Source: Acidimicrobiia bacterium
GTDB taxonomy: Bacteria > Actinomycetota > Acidimicrobiia > IMCC26256 > PALSA-610
Reading direction: 5' to 3'
NCBI GenBank assembly: GCA_036271555.1
Contig: DATBAK010000037.1
Coordinates: 1 to 64,000 of the forward strand
Length of the DNA stretch: 64,000 nt
Under the pieces are notes generated by a model. That model ran no database searches, was not told where the DNA came from, and saw nothing but the letters and a program-made list of their open reading frames with translations. Shown here one piece after another: positions 17,556 through 30,622 of this stretch (its first letter is position 1; each line of letters begins with the position of its first letter). The position numbers and the translations under genes are program-made.

Positions 17556-17586
17556 GCGTCACAAACGAGGACGAGCGCAGCGAGTG
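17556..17586 (-). repeat. Dispersed intergenic repeat, divergent copy
   Basis: Read on the minus strand, CACTCGCTGCGCTCGTCC followed by TCGTTTGTGACGC resembles the short-form repeat seen at 49.9 kb (CACTCGCTTCGCTCGTCG, CTCCTGACGC). It lies in the 206-nt divergent gap between HU and ParA. Confidence 0.45.
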
Positions 17587-17653
17587 AAAAGCCCATAACC
17601 TGCGGCGGTTCCGAAGGGCCGACGGATCGGCACTGACCACGGGGCGGGCGCGT

Positions 17654-18418
17654 ATGAGGGTCGTCGCGTCGTGCAGCGGCAAGGGTGGGGTGGGCAAGAC
17701 GACGGTCGCGGTGAACCTGGCCGCGCTCGCGGCCCGGTCGCTGCGGGTCGTGTTGTGGGACCTCGATCCGCAGGGCGCGGCGACGCACTGCCTGTCGACG
17801 GTGCCGGCACCGCGCGGTGTCGCGAAGGGCGTGGTGCGCGGCCGCCGCAACCTCGTTGCCGAGGCGCGTCCGACCCAGTGGCAAGGACTCTCCGTCGTCC
17901 CGGCCGACCGCTCCGCGCGCAACTACGACCGGCTGCTCGACGACGAGCACCGACTCCGCACGCTGTTGCGACCGATGCGCGAGCGCTTCGACCTCGTCGT
18001 GCTCGACTGCCCGCCGGGAACCGGGCGGCTCGCGGAGCAGATCGTCGACGCGGCCGACGGACTGCTCGTGCCGTTGATCCCCGGTCCGCTGTCGGTACGC
18101 GCGCTCGACCAGCTCGCGGACCTCGTGACGCGCGTCGAGCAGGCGGGCCGTAGCGGACGCGGCCGACCGACGCTGCTGCCGTTCTTCTCGATGGTCGACC
18201 GGCGCAAGCGGCTGCACCGCGAGACGGTCGAGTCCGTGCAGCTCGCGCGCCCCGAGACGTTGTCGGCGCAGATCCCGATGTCGGCCGAGATCGAGCGCAT
18301 GCCGGTGTACCGCCAACCAATCGTGGTGCGCAGTCCCGACGGCGCGCCCGCGGCCGCGTTCGCCGAGCTCTGGCGGGAAGCGCAGCTGCGCCTGTCGTGG
18401 GACGCGGCTCGCGTCTGA
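17654..18418 (+). CDS. ParA/MinD-family ATPase (orphan)
   Basis: 254 aa deviant Walker P-loop ATPase with CSGKGGVGKTTVAVNLAALA (P-loop at residues 10-17), WDLDPQGAAT and the switch segment LVVLDCPPGTG. The family positions DNA, polar proteins or cell-division factors. No parB-like gene and no parS-like palindrome (TGTTTCACGTGAAACA type) are visible, so a chromosome-partition role is not supported here. The ORF ends 147 nt before gltB. Confidence 0.9.
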   Translation: MRVVASCSGKGGVGKTTVAVNLAALAARSLRVVLWDLDPQGAATHCLSTVPAPRGVAKGVVRGRRNLVAEARPTQWQGLSVVPADRSARNYDRLLDDEHRLRTLLRPMRERFDLVVLDCPPGTGRLAEQIVDAADGLLVPLIPGPLSVRALDQLADLVTRVEQAGRSGRGRPTLLPFFSMVDRRKRLHRETVESVQLARPETLSAQIPMSAEIERMPVYRQPIVVRSPDGAPAAAFAELWREAQLRLSWDAARV

Positions 18419-18444
18419 CGCCGGCCGTGCATGACGCGGAACTG

Positions 18445-18474
18445 TTGGTCGTGGCGCGCCCTCGCCGGTACACT
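18445..18474 (+). promoter_or_regulatory. Candidate promoter of gltB-gltD
   Basis: TTGGTC (18445-18450) and TACACT (18469-18474) are separated by 18 nt, about 90 nt before the gltB ATG, in an otherwise GC-rich gap. It fits a housekeeping sigma promoter by eye only. Confidence 0.4.
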
Positions 18475-18565
18475 CGCCGGGCTCTGCCGTAGGGCCATCG
18501 ACGTCCCGCGAACGGCCGGCCCCAAACCCGGACGACCGTTTTCCCAAGCCGAGGACGTCACGCGC

Positions 18566-23095
<4,530 letters not shown>

Positions 23096-23105
23096 GCCAC
23101 TCCGA

Positions 23106-23203
23106 CGCGGCCGAAGGCGCGAGCGGAGCGAGCATCGAAGCTCGCCCGCGAACGTGCGAGTCGGCGAGCGAAGCGAAGCCGGCGAAGAAGCGAGCGAGTT
23201 GGC
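23106..23203 (+). repeat. GCGAGCG-rich spacer repeat between gltB and gltD
   Basis: The gltB-gltD gap is filled with variations on GCGAGCGGAGCGAGC and GGCGAGCGAAGCGAAGCC, the complement of the CTCGCTCCGCTCG core found in other gaps of this window. No coding potential. It separates two genes that are usually only a few bases apart. Confidence 0.55.
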
Positions 23204-24667
23204 ATGGGTGATACGACGGGGTTTCTCAAGTTCGATCGCGAGCTGCCGGTGCGCCGGCCCGTGACCGAGCGCGTGCACGACTGGCACGAGGTGTACGTCG
23301 ACTTCCCGACGTCGAAGACGCGCACGCAGGCCGCGCGCTGCATGGACTGCGGCATCCCGTTCTGCCACACCGGTTGCCCGCTCGGGAACCTGATCCCCGA
23401 GTGGAACGACCTCGTGTACCGCGACCATTGGCAGGCGGCGATCGAGCGCCTGCACGCGACGAACAACTTCCCCGAGTTCACCGGGCGGCTCTGTCCCGCG
23501 CCCTGCGAGTCCGCGTGCGTGCTCGGCATCAGCGAGCCCGCGGTGACGATCAAGCAGGTCGAGGTCGAGATCATCGACCGCGCGTTCGAAGAGGGCTGGG
23601 TCGTGCCGCTGCCGCCGTCGGTGAAGACCGACCGGCGCGTCGCCGTCGTCGGGAGCGGACCCGCGGGCCTCGCGGCGGCGCAGCAGCTCACGCGCGCAGG
23701 GCACGACGTCGTCGTCTACGAGCGCGCGGATCGCATCGGTGGGCTGCTGCGCTACGGCATCCCCGAGTTCAAGCTCGAGAAGCGCCACCTCGAACGGCGG
23801 CTCGAGCAGATGCGTGCGGAGGGCACGGAGTTCCGCACGAGCGTGAACGTCGGTGTCGACGTCGGCGCCGACGAGCTCGTCGCCGAGCACGCGGTCGTGG
23901 TGCTCGCGGGGGGCGCGACCGCATGGCGCGACCTGCCGATCCCGGGTCGCGAGCTCGACGGCATCTACCAGGCGATGGAGTACCTGCCGTTGTCGAACCG
24001 GGTGCAGGAGGGCGACATCGCCGCGCCGCCGATCAGCGCGGAGGGCAAGCGGGTCGTGATCATCGGCGGCGGCGACACCGGCGCCGACTGCCTCGGCACC
24101 TCGCTCCGCCAGGGCGCGACCTCGGTGCACCAGTTCGAGATCCTGCCGCGGCCTCCGGACCTGCGCGACGCGAGCACGCCGTGGCCGACGTGGCCGTTGA
24201 TGATGCGCACGTCGTCCGCGCACGAAGAGGGTTGCGAGCGCGTGTTCGCGGTGAACACCGAGTGCTTCCTCGCCGACTCGGATGGTGCGGTGCGCGGGTT
24301 GCGCGCGCACGAGGTGCAGTCGGTCATCGTCGACGGGCGACCGACGTTCGAGAAGGTCGACGGCACCGACTTCGAGCTCGAGTGCGAGCTCGTGCTGCTC
24401 GCGATGGGCTTCCTCGGTCCCGAGCGCGCGGGGCTGCTCGAAGGTCTCGGTGTCGAGCTCGACGGACGCGGGAACGTCGCGCGCGGCGACGACTTCCAGA
24501 CGTCGGTGCCGAACGTCTTCGTCTGCGGCGACATGGGCCGCGGTCAGAGCCTGATCGTGTGGGCGATCGCCGAAGGCCGCTCGTGCGCGGCCGCGGCCGA
24601 CCGCTGGCTCATGGGCGAGACCGCGCTCCCCGCGCCGATCGTCCCCGCGCAGGCGCCGATCCGGTAA
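23204..24667 (+). CDS. gltD: Glutamate synthase small subunit
   Basis: 487 aa NADPH-dependent flavoprotein that feeds electrons to GltB. N-terminal cysteines for two 4Fe-4S clusters are present (CMDCGIPFCHTGCPLGN and CPAPCESACVLGI). The FAD motif VVGSGPAGLAAAQQL and the NADPH motif IIGGGDTGADC follow, and a C-terminal VFVCGDMGRGQSLIVWAIAEG closes the FAD site. Complete and ordinary. No clear Shine-Dalgarno site precedes ATG 23204, as the upstream DNA is repeat-like. Confidence 0.97.
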   Translation: MGDTTGFLKFDRELPVRRPVTERVHDWHEVYVDFPTSKTRTQAARCMDCGIPFCHTGCPLGNLIPEWNDLVYRDHWQAAIERLHATNNFPEFTGRLCPAPCESACVLGISEPAVTIKQVEVEIIDRAFEEGWVVPLPPSVKTDRRVAVVGSGPAGLAAAQQLTRAGHDVVVYERADRIGGLLRYGIPEFKLEKRHLERRLEQMRAEGTEFRTSVNVGVDVGADELVAEHAVVVLAGGATAWRDLPIPGRELDGIYQAMEYLPLSNRVQEGDIAAPPISAEGKRVVIIGGGDTGADCLGTSLRQGATSVHQFEILPRPPDLRDASTPWPTWPLMMRTSSAHEEGCERVFAVNTECFLADSDGAVRGLRAHEVQSVIVDGRPTFEKVDGTDFELECELVLLAMGFLGPERAGLLEGLGVELDGRGNVARGDDFQTSVPNVFVCGDMGRGQSLIVWAIAEGRSCAAAADRWLMGETALPAPIVPAQAPIR

Positions 24668-24719
24668 CGCGGCCGGCCGGCCGCGCCGCCGGGCGCCACG
24701 CCCGCGAGGGGGGCGGCGG
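24668..24719. terminator. Palindrome and nested hairpin between convergent genes
   Basis: Directly after the gltD stop comes an 18-bp perfect palindrome (CGCGGCCGGCCGGCCGCG). Then a nested hairpin follows, with outer arms CCGCC/GGCGG and inner arms GGGCG-CCA-CGCCC. It sits between gltD and the convergent secreted-protein gene and probably stops transcription from both sides. Confidence 0.5.
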
Positions 24720-25838
24720 TCAGGACGCGGCCACTCGCTTCATGTCGGTCTCGACGAGGGGATGCGCCTTGAAGGGCCGCTTGCCGGTGTTGCTGACGCC
24801 GACCGCGACGCACGACTGGACCGCGATGCACGTCGTCCCGAGGAGCTCGTTGTCGGCGCGCGGCGCGGAGAAGGACGGCACCGTCCACGTCGACCCGTTC
24901 CAGACGTCGAGGATCGCCGCGTTGACCGGACCGGTGCGATCACCGACGACGACGCACCAGGTCGGCCGCGCGCACGACACCGAGTCGAAGATGCCCGGAG
25001 TCGGAGCGTCGGGCGTCGCGGTCACCGTCCAGTGATGACGCCGGAAGACTTCGGCGAGCGGCTGGTAGTGGTCGTCGTTGTCGCGAGTGACGCCGACCGC
25101 GAGGCACGCGGTTGTCGACGCGCAGGAGACGTCGGTGAGATTCGGATCGATCCCCGGACTCGGGCTCTGCGACTGCGTCCAGGCCGAGCCGTCCCACGAC
25201 TCGACGAGCGTGCCCTGCGCATTGGGAGCGGTGTTGTAGGTGCCCACCGCCACGCACGCGGAGGGCGAGGGGCACGAGATGTCCTCGAGGTCGCCGCCGA
25301 ACGCACTCGGCGCGGGAACCGTGGATGCCGTCCACTGCACACCGTCCCAGAGTGCGGCGATCGGCCCGCCCCCGACCGCAACGCAGGCGGTGGTGCTCGT
25401 GCACGCGACGCCGTTCAGGCCACCCTCGGACGTGAGCGCCGACGTGTCGGTCAGGGACCAGCTCGTTCCGTTCCACGTCTCGATCAGGGTCGGATCGTTT
25501 CCGGCTTGTGAGGAGAAGCGCTCGCCCACGGCGACGCAGAAATCGGAGCTGACGCACGAGATGTCGGTCAGCCAGTCGGCGAACGTGCCGCTCGGGTCGA
25601 CGGTCGGGACCGTCGACCATTCGGTACCGTCCCATTTCGCCGCGGCCGTCCCACCGCTCTGACCGACCGCCATGCAGAACGTCGCGGTCGGGCACGACAC
25701 GCCGAGCATCTCCATACCGGTGCCGAGCGCCGGCGTCTTCACGATGCGCCACGGCCTCGTCGCCGCACTCGCGCTTCCCGCGGTGACACCGACCAACGCG
25801 ACGACCGCGATCGCCGCGAACCAACGCTTCACCCACAT
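24720..25838 (-). CDS. Secreted seven-repeat protein with paired cysteines (beta-propeller-like)
   Basis: 372 aa. A Sec signal peptide (hydrophobic AAIAVVALVGVTAGSASA, cleavage near ASA-ATRP) is followed by seven repeats of about 48 residues. Each carries a (V/I)SC-x5-6-C-x-AVG segment (for example DISCVSSDFCVAVGE), with most adding a W(D/N)G-x-x-W turn. Seven such repeats suggest a seven-bladed propeller with one disulfide per blade. The protein is outside the membrane with no anchor. Function unknown; similar SC-CVAVG repeat proteins occur widely in actinobacteria. Monocistronic, with a convergent neighbour downstream. Confidence 0.85.
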   Translation of the reverse strand: MWVKRWFAAIAVVALVGVTAGSASAATRPWRIVKTPALGTGMEMLGVSCPTATFCMAVGQSGGTAAAKWDGTEWSTVPTVDPSGTFADWLTDISCVSSDFCVAVGERFSSQAGNDPTLIETWNGTSWSLTDTSALTSEGGLNGVACTSTTACVAVGGGPIAALWDGVQWTASTVPAPSAFGGDLEDISCPSPSACVAVGTYNTAPNAQGTLVESWDGSAWTQSQSPSPGIDPNLTDVSCASTTACLAVGVTRDNDDHYQPLAEVFRRHHWTVTATPDAPTPGIFDSVSCARPTWCVVVGDRTGPVNAAILDVWNGSTWTVPSFSAPRADNELLGTTCIAVQSCVAVGVSNTGKRPFKAHPLVETDMKRVAAS

Positions 25839-25876
25839 GGCCGCCCTCCTGGCTCGGAGCGCAGCCTAGGCCCGGG

Positions 25877-26290
25877 TCAGTTCAGCGCGCCCTGGCGGGT
25901 GCCGAAGAAGCGGAGCTCTTCGACGAGCTCGGTGAGCCCGGCGCGCGCCGCGATCGTGAGCGGTTCGCGGTGGCGGGCCGAGCGTGCGTCGGCGCGCAGC
26001 GACAAGCGGGCCGCGCCGTCGTCGCCGGTCGTCAAGACGATCGTGGCGGGAACGGTGTAGCCGTCGGGTGCCGAGAGATGGCCGTGGGTGGTCGACCGGT
26101 GCTCCACGCCGCCGCTCTGAGCGCCGTCGGTTCGAAACTCGGTGTCGATCTCGAGCGCGCCCAGCGGCCCGAGGGTCCAGCGCCGCGAACCGCTGATCGT
26201 GTCGACGGCGAGGAACAGCAACGCCACCCGCAGTGCGTCGGGCGCCAGCGGCAGCCGCCGGGACACGGTGACGGACTCTCGCGCGGCCAC
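25877..26290 (-). CDS. Hypothetical protein of 137 aa
   Basis: Codon use is typical of real genes here, but no family is recognised. The sequence alternates beta strands with a C-terminal helix (AARAGLTELVEELRFFG), which could be an SRPBCC-like small domain; that is only an impression. GTG 26290 has GGAAGGAG just upstream; the frame extends to 26311 without a Shine-Dalgarno site. Between it and the next gene, 26291-26541 contains no gene. Its only notable elements are a TTGACT at 26491 and the AGGAGG of the acyl-CoA dehydrogenase. Confidence 0.65.
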   Translation of the reverse strand: MAARESVTVSRRLPLAPDALRVALLFLAVDTISGSRRWTLGPLGALEIDTEFRTDGAQSGGVEHRSTTHGHLSAPDGYTVPATIVLTTGDDGAARLSLRADARSARHREPLTIAARAGLTELVEELRFFGTRQGALN

Positions 26291-26541
26291 GGGGCTCCTT
26301 CCGCCGCTCACAGGGTTTTCATCGGCCGGACACCCCGCCCGTCTGAGGTCTCGGCCCCGGTCGCCGCCATTCCGTGGCCGACCGTTGTGACTGTTCTGAC
26401 GCCGCTTCTGTCGGCACGTTCACCGCCGAGTCGGAGGTTTGCGGGCGACGCACCGGAACGGACGGGTCGCTTCACGGCCCGTGCGGCGTGTTGACTGAGG
26501 CGTCGAGGAGGGCGAGCTCCCGAACCCGACCAGGAGGCACA

Positions 26542-27780
26542 GTGTTCGAATGGCCTGAAGAGCTCGACATGGTGCGGGGCGCGGTGCGCGACTTCGTCGA
26601 CCGCGAGATCCGCCCGCACCGCGAGGAGCTCGAGCACGGCGATCTGCCGCCCTACGACCTGTTGCGCAAGCTGTACACGACGTTCGGCATCGGCGCGATG
26701 CAGCGCGACAACTTCGAGCGCCGGATCGCGATCGCCAAGGGCGAGGCCGAGGCGCCGAAACGCGACGGAGACGGCGACGGCGGCGGGCGCGGCGGCGGCT
26801 TCGGAGCCGCGATGGCGATGGTGCCGATCATCGAGCTCTGCAAGTGCTCACCCGGCATGGTCACCGCGATGGGCGTGAGCGTCGGGCTCACCGCGGCCGC
26901 GATCGACAGCCGGGGCACGATCGCGCAACGGGAGCGCTGGGTCCCCGAGATCCTCACGATGGACAAGATCGGTGCGTGGGCGATCACCGAGCCGGGTTCG
27001 GGATCCGACGCGTTCGGCTCGATGGTGTCGACTGCTCGGCGCGACGGCGACGAGTACGTGCTGAACGGATCGAAGACGTTCATCACGAACGGTCCGTACG
27101 CCGACACGATCGTGTTCATCTGCAAGCTCGACGACGGCGAGAGCAACCCGCGTGACCGCAAGGTGCTGCAGTTCGTGCTCGACCGCGGCATGCCCGGGCT
27201 CGAGCAGAGCAAGCCATTGCGCAAGATGGGTCTGCACTCGTCGCCGACCGGCATGCTCTTTCTCGACGACGTGCGCTGCGGTCGCGACCGTCTGCTCGGC
27301 GAGACCGAGGACCTGCCGGCACGCGAAGGGCGCGACGCGTCGAAGGCGACGTTCACGATGGAGCGCACCGGTGTGGCCGCGATGGCGCTCGGCATCATCG
27401 AGCGCTGCCTCGAGCTGTGTGTGCCCTACGCGAAGGAGCGCGTGCAGTTCGGTCAGCCGATCGGCAACTACCAGCTCATCCAGCTGAAGCTCGCGAACAT
27501 GGAGGTCGCGCGGCTCAACGTCGAGAACCTCGTGTTCCGCACGCTCGAACGGTCGGCCGCGGGCAAGCCGATGAGCCTGAGTGAAGCGTCGGCGCTCAAG
27601 CTCTACTCCGCCCAGGCGGCGATGAGCGTCGCGCTCGAAGCGGTGCAGCTCTTCGGCGGCAACGGCTACATGGCCGAGTACGAGGTCGAGCAGCTCTGCC
27701 GCGATGCGAAGGTGCTCCAGATCTACGCGGGGACCGACGAGATCCAGGTGGGGCACATCGCCCGCGCGCTGCTGGCGTAG
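26542..27780 (+). CDS. Acyl-CoA dehydrogenase with Gly/Asp-rich insertion
   Basis: 412 aa FAD enzyme that makes the alpha-beta double bond in acyl-CoA. Typical segments are AWAITEPGSGSDAFG (FAD/substrate), the C-terminal GGNGYMAEYEVEQL and QIYAGTDEIQ. The medium-chain catalytic Glu position is Ala here, so the base is probably E274 in TFTMERTG, as in isovaleryl/long-chain types. Residues 74-93 form a Gly/Asp-rich insertion (RDGDGDGGGRGGG) in the N-terminal helical domain. GTG start with AGGAGG. The next gene (aat) begins at the base after its stop, so they are co-transcribed. Confidence 0.93.
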   Translation: MFEWPEELDMVRGAVRDFVDREIRPHREELEHGDLPPYDLLRKLYTTFGIGAMQRDNFERRIAIAKGEAEAPKRDGDGDGGGRGGGFGAAMAMVPIIELCKCSPGMVTAMGVSVGLTAAAIDSRGTIAQRERWVPEILTMDKIGAWAITEPGSGSDAFGSMVSTARRDGDEYVLNGSKTFITNGPYADTIVFICKLDDGESNPRDRKVLQFVLDRGMPGLEQSKPLRKMGLHSSPTGMLFLDDVRCGRDRLLGETEDLPAREGRDASKATFTMERTGVAAMALGIIERCLELCVPYAKERVQFGQPIGNYQLIQLKLANMEVARLNVENLVFRTLERSAAGKPMSLSEASALKLYSAQAAMSVALEAVQLFGGNGYMAEYEVEQLCRDAKVLQIYAGTDEIQVGHIARALLA

Positions 27781-28419
27781 ATGACGCCGGTCGAGCCGCC
27801 GGCGTGCGAGTGGGAGCTGCCCGATCCCGCGCGCGCGGACGCCGACGGCGTCGCGGGCATCGGCGCCGACCTCGAACCCGGCACGCTGATCGCCGCGTAC
27901 CGCCGCGGTCTGTTTCCGATGCGACTCGGCCGCCGCGGCGCGCTCGCGTGGTGGTCGCCCGATCCGCGTGGCGTGATCCCGCTCGACGGCTTCCACGCGA
28001 GTCGCAGCCTGCAGCGCGCCCGTCCGCGCTTCACCGTCACGATCGACGCCGCGTTCCGCACCGTGATGGAAGGCTGCGCCGATCGTCGCCGCCCGCACGG
28101 CTGGATCGACGAGTCGTTCCTCGACGCCTATACGAATCTCGCCGACCTCGGATGGGCGCACAGCCTCGAAGCGTGGGAGGACGGTGAGCTGGCGGGCGGC
28201 GTCTACGGCGTGCGCATCGGACGGCTCTTCGCGGGGGAGTCGATGTTCCACTCGCGTCGCGACGCGTCGAAGGTCGCGTTGTGGGCGCTCGTCGACTGCC
28301 TCGCGCTCGACGGCGTCACGCTGTTCGACGTGCAGTGGACGACCCCGCACCTCGTGTCGTTGGGCGCGGTCGACATGCCGCGGGACACGTATCTCCGTCG
28401 GCTCCGAGCTGCGATCTAG
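27781..28419 (+). CDS. aat: Leucyl/phenylalanyl-tRNA--protein transferase
   Basis: 212 aa. It moves Leu or Phe from tRNA to N-terminal Arg/Lys of proteins (N-end rule, recognised by ClpS/ClpAP). Family segments are GLFPMRL, LAWWSPDPRGVIPLD, GWIDESFLDAYTNLADLGWAHSLE split by short turns, and the GRLFAGESMFHSRRDASKVA active-site stretch. ATG directly abuts the acyl-CoA dehydrogenase stop. Standard length for the compact form. Confidence 0.95.
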   Translation: MTPVEPPACEWELPDPARADADGVAGIGADLEPGTLIAAYRRGLFPMRLGRRGALAWWSPDPRGVIPLDGFHASRSLQRARPRFTVTIDAAFRTVMEGCADRRRPHGWIDESFLDAYTNLADLGWAHSLEAWEDGELAGGVYGVRIGRLFAGESMFHSRRDASKVALWALVDCLALDGVTLFDVQWTTPHLVSLGAVDMPRDTYLRRLRAAI

Positions 28420-28498
28420 CTTGGAGCAGGCGCGGCAGTCGTCACCAAGGCGCGGCGTGATCGTGAAGTGCACGCGGATGCGACCATAAGCTCGGCCG

Positions 28499-28849
28499 AT
28501 GGACGACATGCAGATCTTCCACAACCCGAGCTGCAGCAAGTCGCGCGGCGCGCTCGACATCCTGAAGGAGCGCCACATCGACGCCGACGTCGTCGAGTAC
28601 CTCAAGGCCCCGCCCGACAAGAAGACGCTCGAGCGCATCGTCGACGGGATCTCCGATCCGCCCGCCGCGCTCGTGCGGCACGACAACCGGTTCAAGGAGC
28701 TCGGCCTCGACCCGAAGGGCTACACGACGAAGCAGGAAGTCGTCGGCCTGCTGCTCGAGCACCCCGAGCTGATGGAGCGCCCGGTCGTGTTCCGCGGTGA
28801 CCGCGCGGTCATCGCCCGTCCGAGCGAACGCGTGAACGAGCTGCTGTGA
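28499..28849 (+). CDS. ArsC-family (glutaredoxin-coupled arsenate reductase-like) protein
   Basis: 116 aa thioredoxin-like fold. The active Cys12 is in FHNPSCSKSRGALDIL, which matches ArsC proteins of the glutaredoxin-linked group; C-terminal RPVVFRGDRAVIARPSERV is also typical. No other ars genes lie nearby, so arsenate resistance is not supported by context. It may be a general redox or Spx-like protein. It overlaps the PPOX gene (GTGA at 28846-28849). Confidence 0.9.
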   Translation: MDDMQIFHNPSCSKSRGALDILKERHIDADVVEYLKAPPDKKTLERIVDGISDPPAALVRHDNRFKELGLDPKGYTTKQEVVGLLLEHPELMERPVVFRGDRAVIARPSERVNELL

Positions 28850-29271
28850 CGAAGATGACCGGCGACGACTGGAAGCGCTTCGCCTTCGCCACGCCCCGCA
28901 CCGCGAAGCTCGCGACCGTGCGCGCCGACGGGTCGCCGCACGTCGCGCCGATCTGGGTCGCGCTCGACGGTGACGACATCGTCTTCACGACCAACACCCA
29001 AACGGTGAAGGGCAAGAGTCTCCGGCGCGATCCGCGTGTCGCGATGGCCTTCGACGACGAGACGCCGCCGTTCTCGTTCGTGACGATCGAGGGCGAGGCG
29101 ACGATCTCCGAGGATCCCGAGCAGCTGCTCGCGTGGTCGACCGTGCTCGGCGGCAGGTACATGGGCGAGGATCGCGCCGAGGAGTTCGGTCGCCGCAACG
29201 CGGTGCCGGGTGAGTTGCTGGTTCACGTGCGGCCGACGCGTGTCGTCGGCGAATGGGGCGTCAGCGAATGA
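28846..29271 (+). CDS. PPOX-class F420-dependent oxidoreductase
   Basis: 141 aa split beta-barrel flavin/deazaflavin-binding protein. AKLATVRADGSPHVAPIWVA and a LRRDPRVAMAFDD segment fit the F420-binding PPOX group common in actinobacteria. It reduces an unknown substrate with F420H2. The start is GTG 28846 (overlapping the ArsC-like stop) or ATG 28855. A second acyl-CoA dehydrogenase starts 19 nt downstream in the same direction. Confidence 0.88.
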   Translation: MTKMTGDDWKRFAFATPRTAKLATVRADGSPHVAPIWVALDGDDIVFTTNTQTVKGKSLRRDPRVAMAFDDETPPFSFVTIEGEATISEDPEQLLAWSTVLGGRYMGEDRAEEFGRRNAVPGELLVHVRPTRVVGEWGVSE

Positions 29272-29290
29272 CGCCGAGAGGGAGGATCCG

Positions 29291-30544
29291 GTGAGCGAAC
29301 CGACCGTCGAGGACGTCCGCGCCGAGGTGCGCTCGTGGCTCGCCGAGAACTGGGATCCCGACCTCAGCGTCGGCGACTGGTGGGAGCGGCTGGCGCAGTC
29401 GGGCTACGCCGCGCCGACGTTCCCCGAGGACTCCTTCGGGCGCGGGTATTCGCGTGCGCTCGCGAACGTCGTGAGCGACGAGATCCGCGACGGCGGCGCG
29501 ATCGGCCCACCGTCGGGCCTCGGCTACGCGCTCGCGGCGCCGACGATCGCGCGGCACGGAACGCAGGAGCAGAAGCAGACATGGCTGCTGCGCATCCTCA
29601 ACGGTCAGGACGCGTGGTGCCAGCTCTTCAGCGAGCCGGGCGCGGGCTCCGACCTCGCGTCGTTGCAGTGCCGCGCCGAGCTCGACGGTGACGAGTACGT
29701 CATCAACGGTCAGAAGGTGTGGACGTCGACCGCGCAGCTCTGCAACCTCGGCATGTTGATCGCGCGCACCGACCCGGACCTGCCGAAGCACGTGGGCATC
29801 ACGTACTTCCGATTCGACATGACGCAGAAGGGCGTCGAGGTGCGTCCGCTGCGCGAGATGACGGGGCGCGCGCTCTTCAACGAGGTGTTCATCGACGACG
29901 GGCACGTGTCCGCGGCCGACAACCTCGGCGGCGTCAACAACGGTTGGGCGGTCGCGAACACGACGCTCGCGGCGGAGCGCGCGAGCCTCGGCAGCGGTGG
30001 CGGCGGCGCCGCGGGCGCCGCGTTCCCCGGCCCGCTCGCGGGACATCTCGAGCGCAAGGCGGGCGAGTTCGTCGGCCAGGTGCGTACCGGCGGCACCGGC
30101 GGCGGTGGGTCGGGCATGACCGACCGACTCATCGGGCTCGCGAAGGAGCTCGGTCGAGACGACGACCCGGTCGTGCGCCAGGGTCTCGCGCGGCTCTACA
30201 CGCTGAACCGCATCGGCGGATTCTCCGCGCTGCGCATGCGCGGCGGTGGTGCGTCGGCGGGCGCGCCGAACATTGCGAAGCTGATGATGAGCGACCTGCT
30301 GCGACTCAACCGTGAGCTCGGGAACCAGATCATCGGCGCCGACGGGATGCTCATGGGCGAAGGGACCGCGGGCGGCGGGCTCGTGCAGGAGATGACGCTG
30401 TTCTCGCCGGGTCCGTCGATCTACGGCGGCACCGACCAGGTGCAGCGCAACATCATCGGCGAGCGCGTACTCGGCCTCCCGAAGGAGCCCGGCCCCGACA
30501 AGACCACGCCCTTCCGCCAGCTGTTGGTCGGCACGCAGCATTGA
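29291..30544 (+). CDS. Acyl-CoA dehydrogenase (FadE-like) with Gly-rich insertion
   Basis: 417 aa. The FAD segment LFSEPGAGSDLASLQC and C-terminal SIYGGTDQVQRNIIGERVLG are typical. The residue at the medium-chain Glu position is Gly; the likely base is E229 in LAAERASLG. Directly after it come Gly/Ala-rich stretches (GSGGGGAAGAAFPG and GGTGGGGSG) that replace part of the usual helix connection. GTG start with GGAGG. Its substrate may be branched or steroid-derived, as in other actinobacterial FadE families, but this is inference. Confidence 0.92.
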   Translation: MSEPTVEDVRAEVRSWLAENWDPDLSVGDWWERLAQSGYAAPTFPEDSFGRGYSRALANVVSDEIRDGGAIGPPSGLGYALAAPTIARHGTQEQKQTWLLRILNGQDAWCQLFSEPGAGSDLASLQCRAELDGDEYVINGQKVWTSTAQLCNLGMLIARTDPDLPKHVGITYFRFDMTQKGVEVRPLREMTGRALFNEVFIDDGHVSAADNLGGVNNGWAVANTTLAAERASLGSGGGGAAGAAFPGPLAGHLERKAGEFVGQVRTGGTGGGGSGMTDRLIGLAKELGRDDDPVVRQGLARLYTLNRIGGFSALRMRGGGASAGAPNIAKLMMSDLLRLNRELGNQIIGADGMLMGEGTAGGGLVQEMTLFSPGPSIYGGTDQVQRNIIGERVLGLPKEPGPDKTTPFRQLLVGTQH

Positions 30545-30612
30545 TGCTCGCGCTCGCTGCGGGTCGGGATACCCGGCCCGCGGGCGCTCGCCGCTCGGGA
30601 CGCGGGATGGGA
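30545..30612 (+). repeat. Dispersed intergenic repeat, long form with hairpin (copy D)
   Basis: TGCTCGCGCTCGCT is followed by the hairpin GCGGGTCGGG-ATA-CCCGGCCCGC (30559-30581, one G-T pair), then CGCTCGCCGCTCGGGACGCGGGATGGGAG. The flanks equal the short-form copy at 45.8 kb, so the hairpin looks like a module inserted into it. It starts at the base after the acyl-CoA dehydrogenase stop and may also end its transcript. Confidence 0.75.
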
Positions 30613-30622
30613 GTGCGCGCGA

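Noticed and set aside
17654-18418. Chromosome partition locus near an origin
   Set aside because: ParA is alone; no parB, no parS-like palindromes, no dnaA/dnaN/gyr genes or DnaA-box clusters.
28499-28849. Arsenic resistance locus
   Set aside because: Only an ArsC-like protein is present; no arsR, arsB/acr3 or arsM lies nearby.
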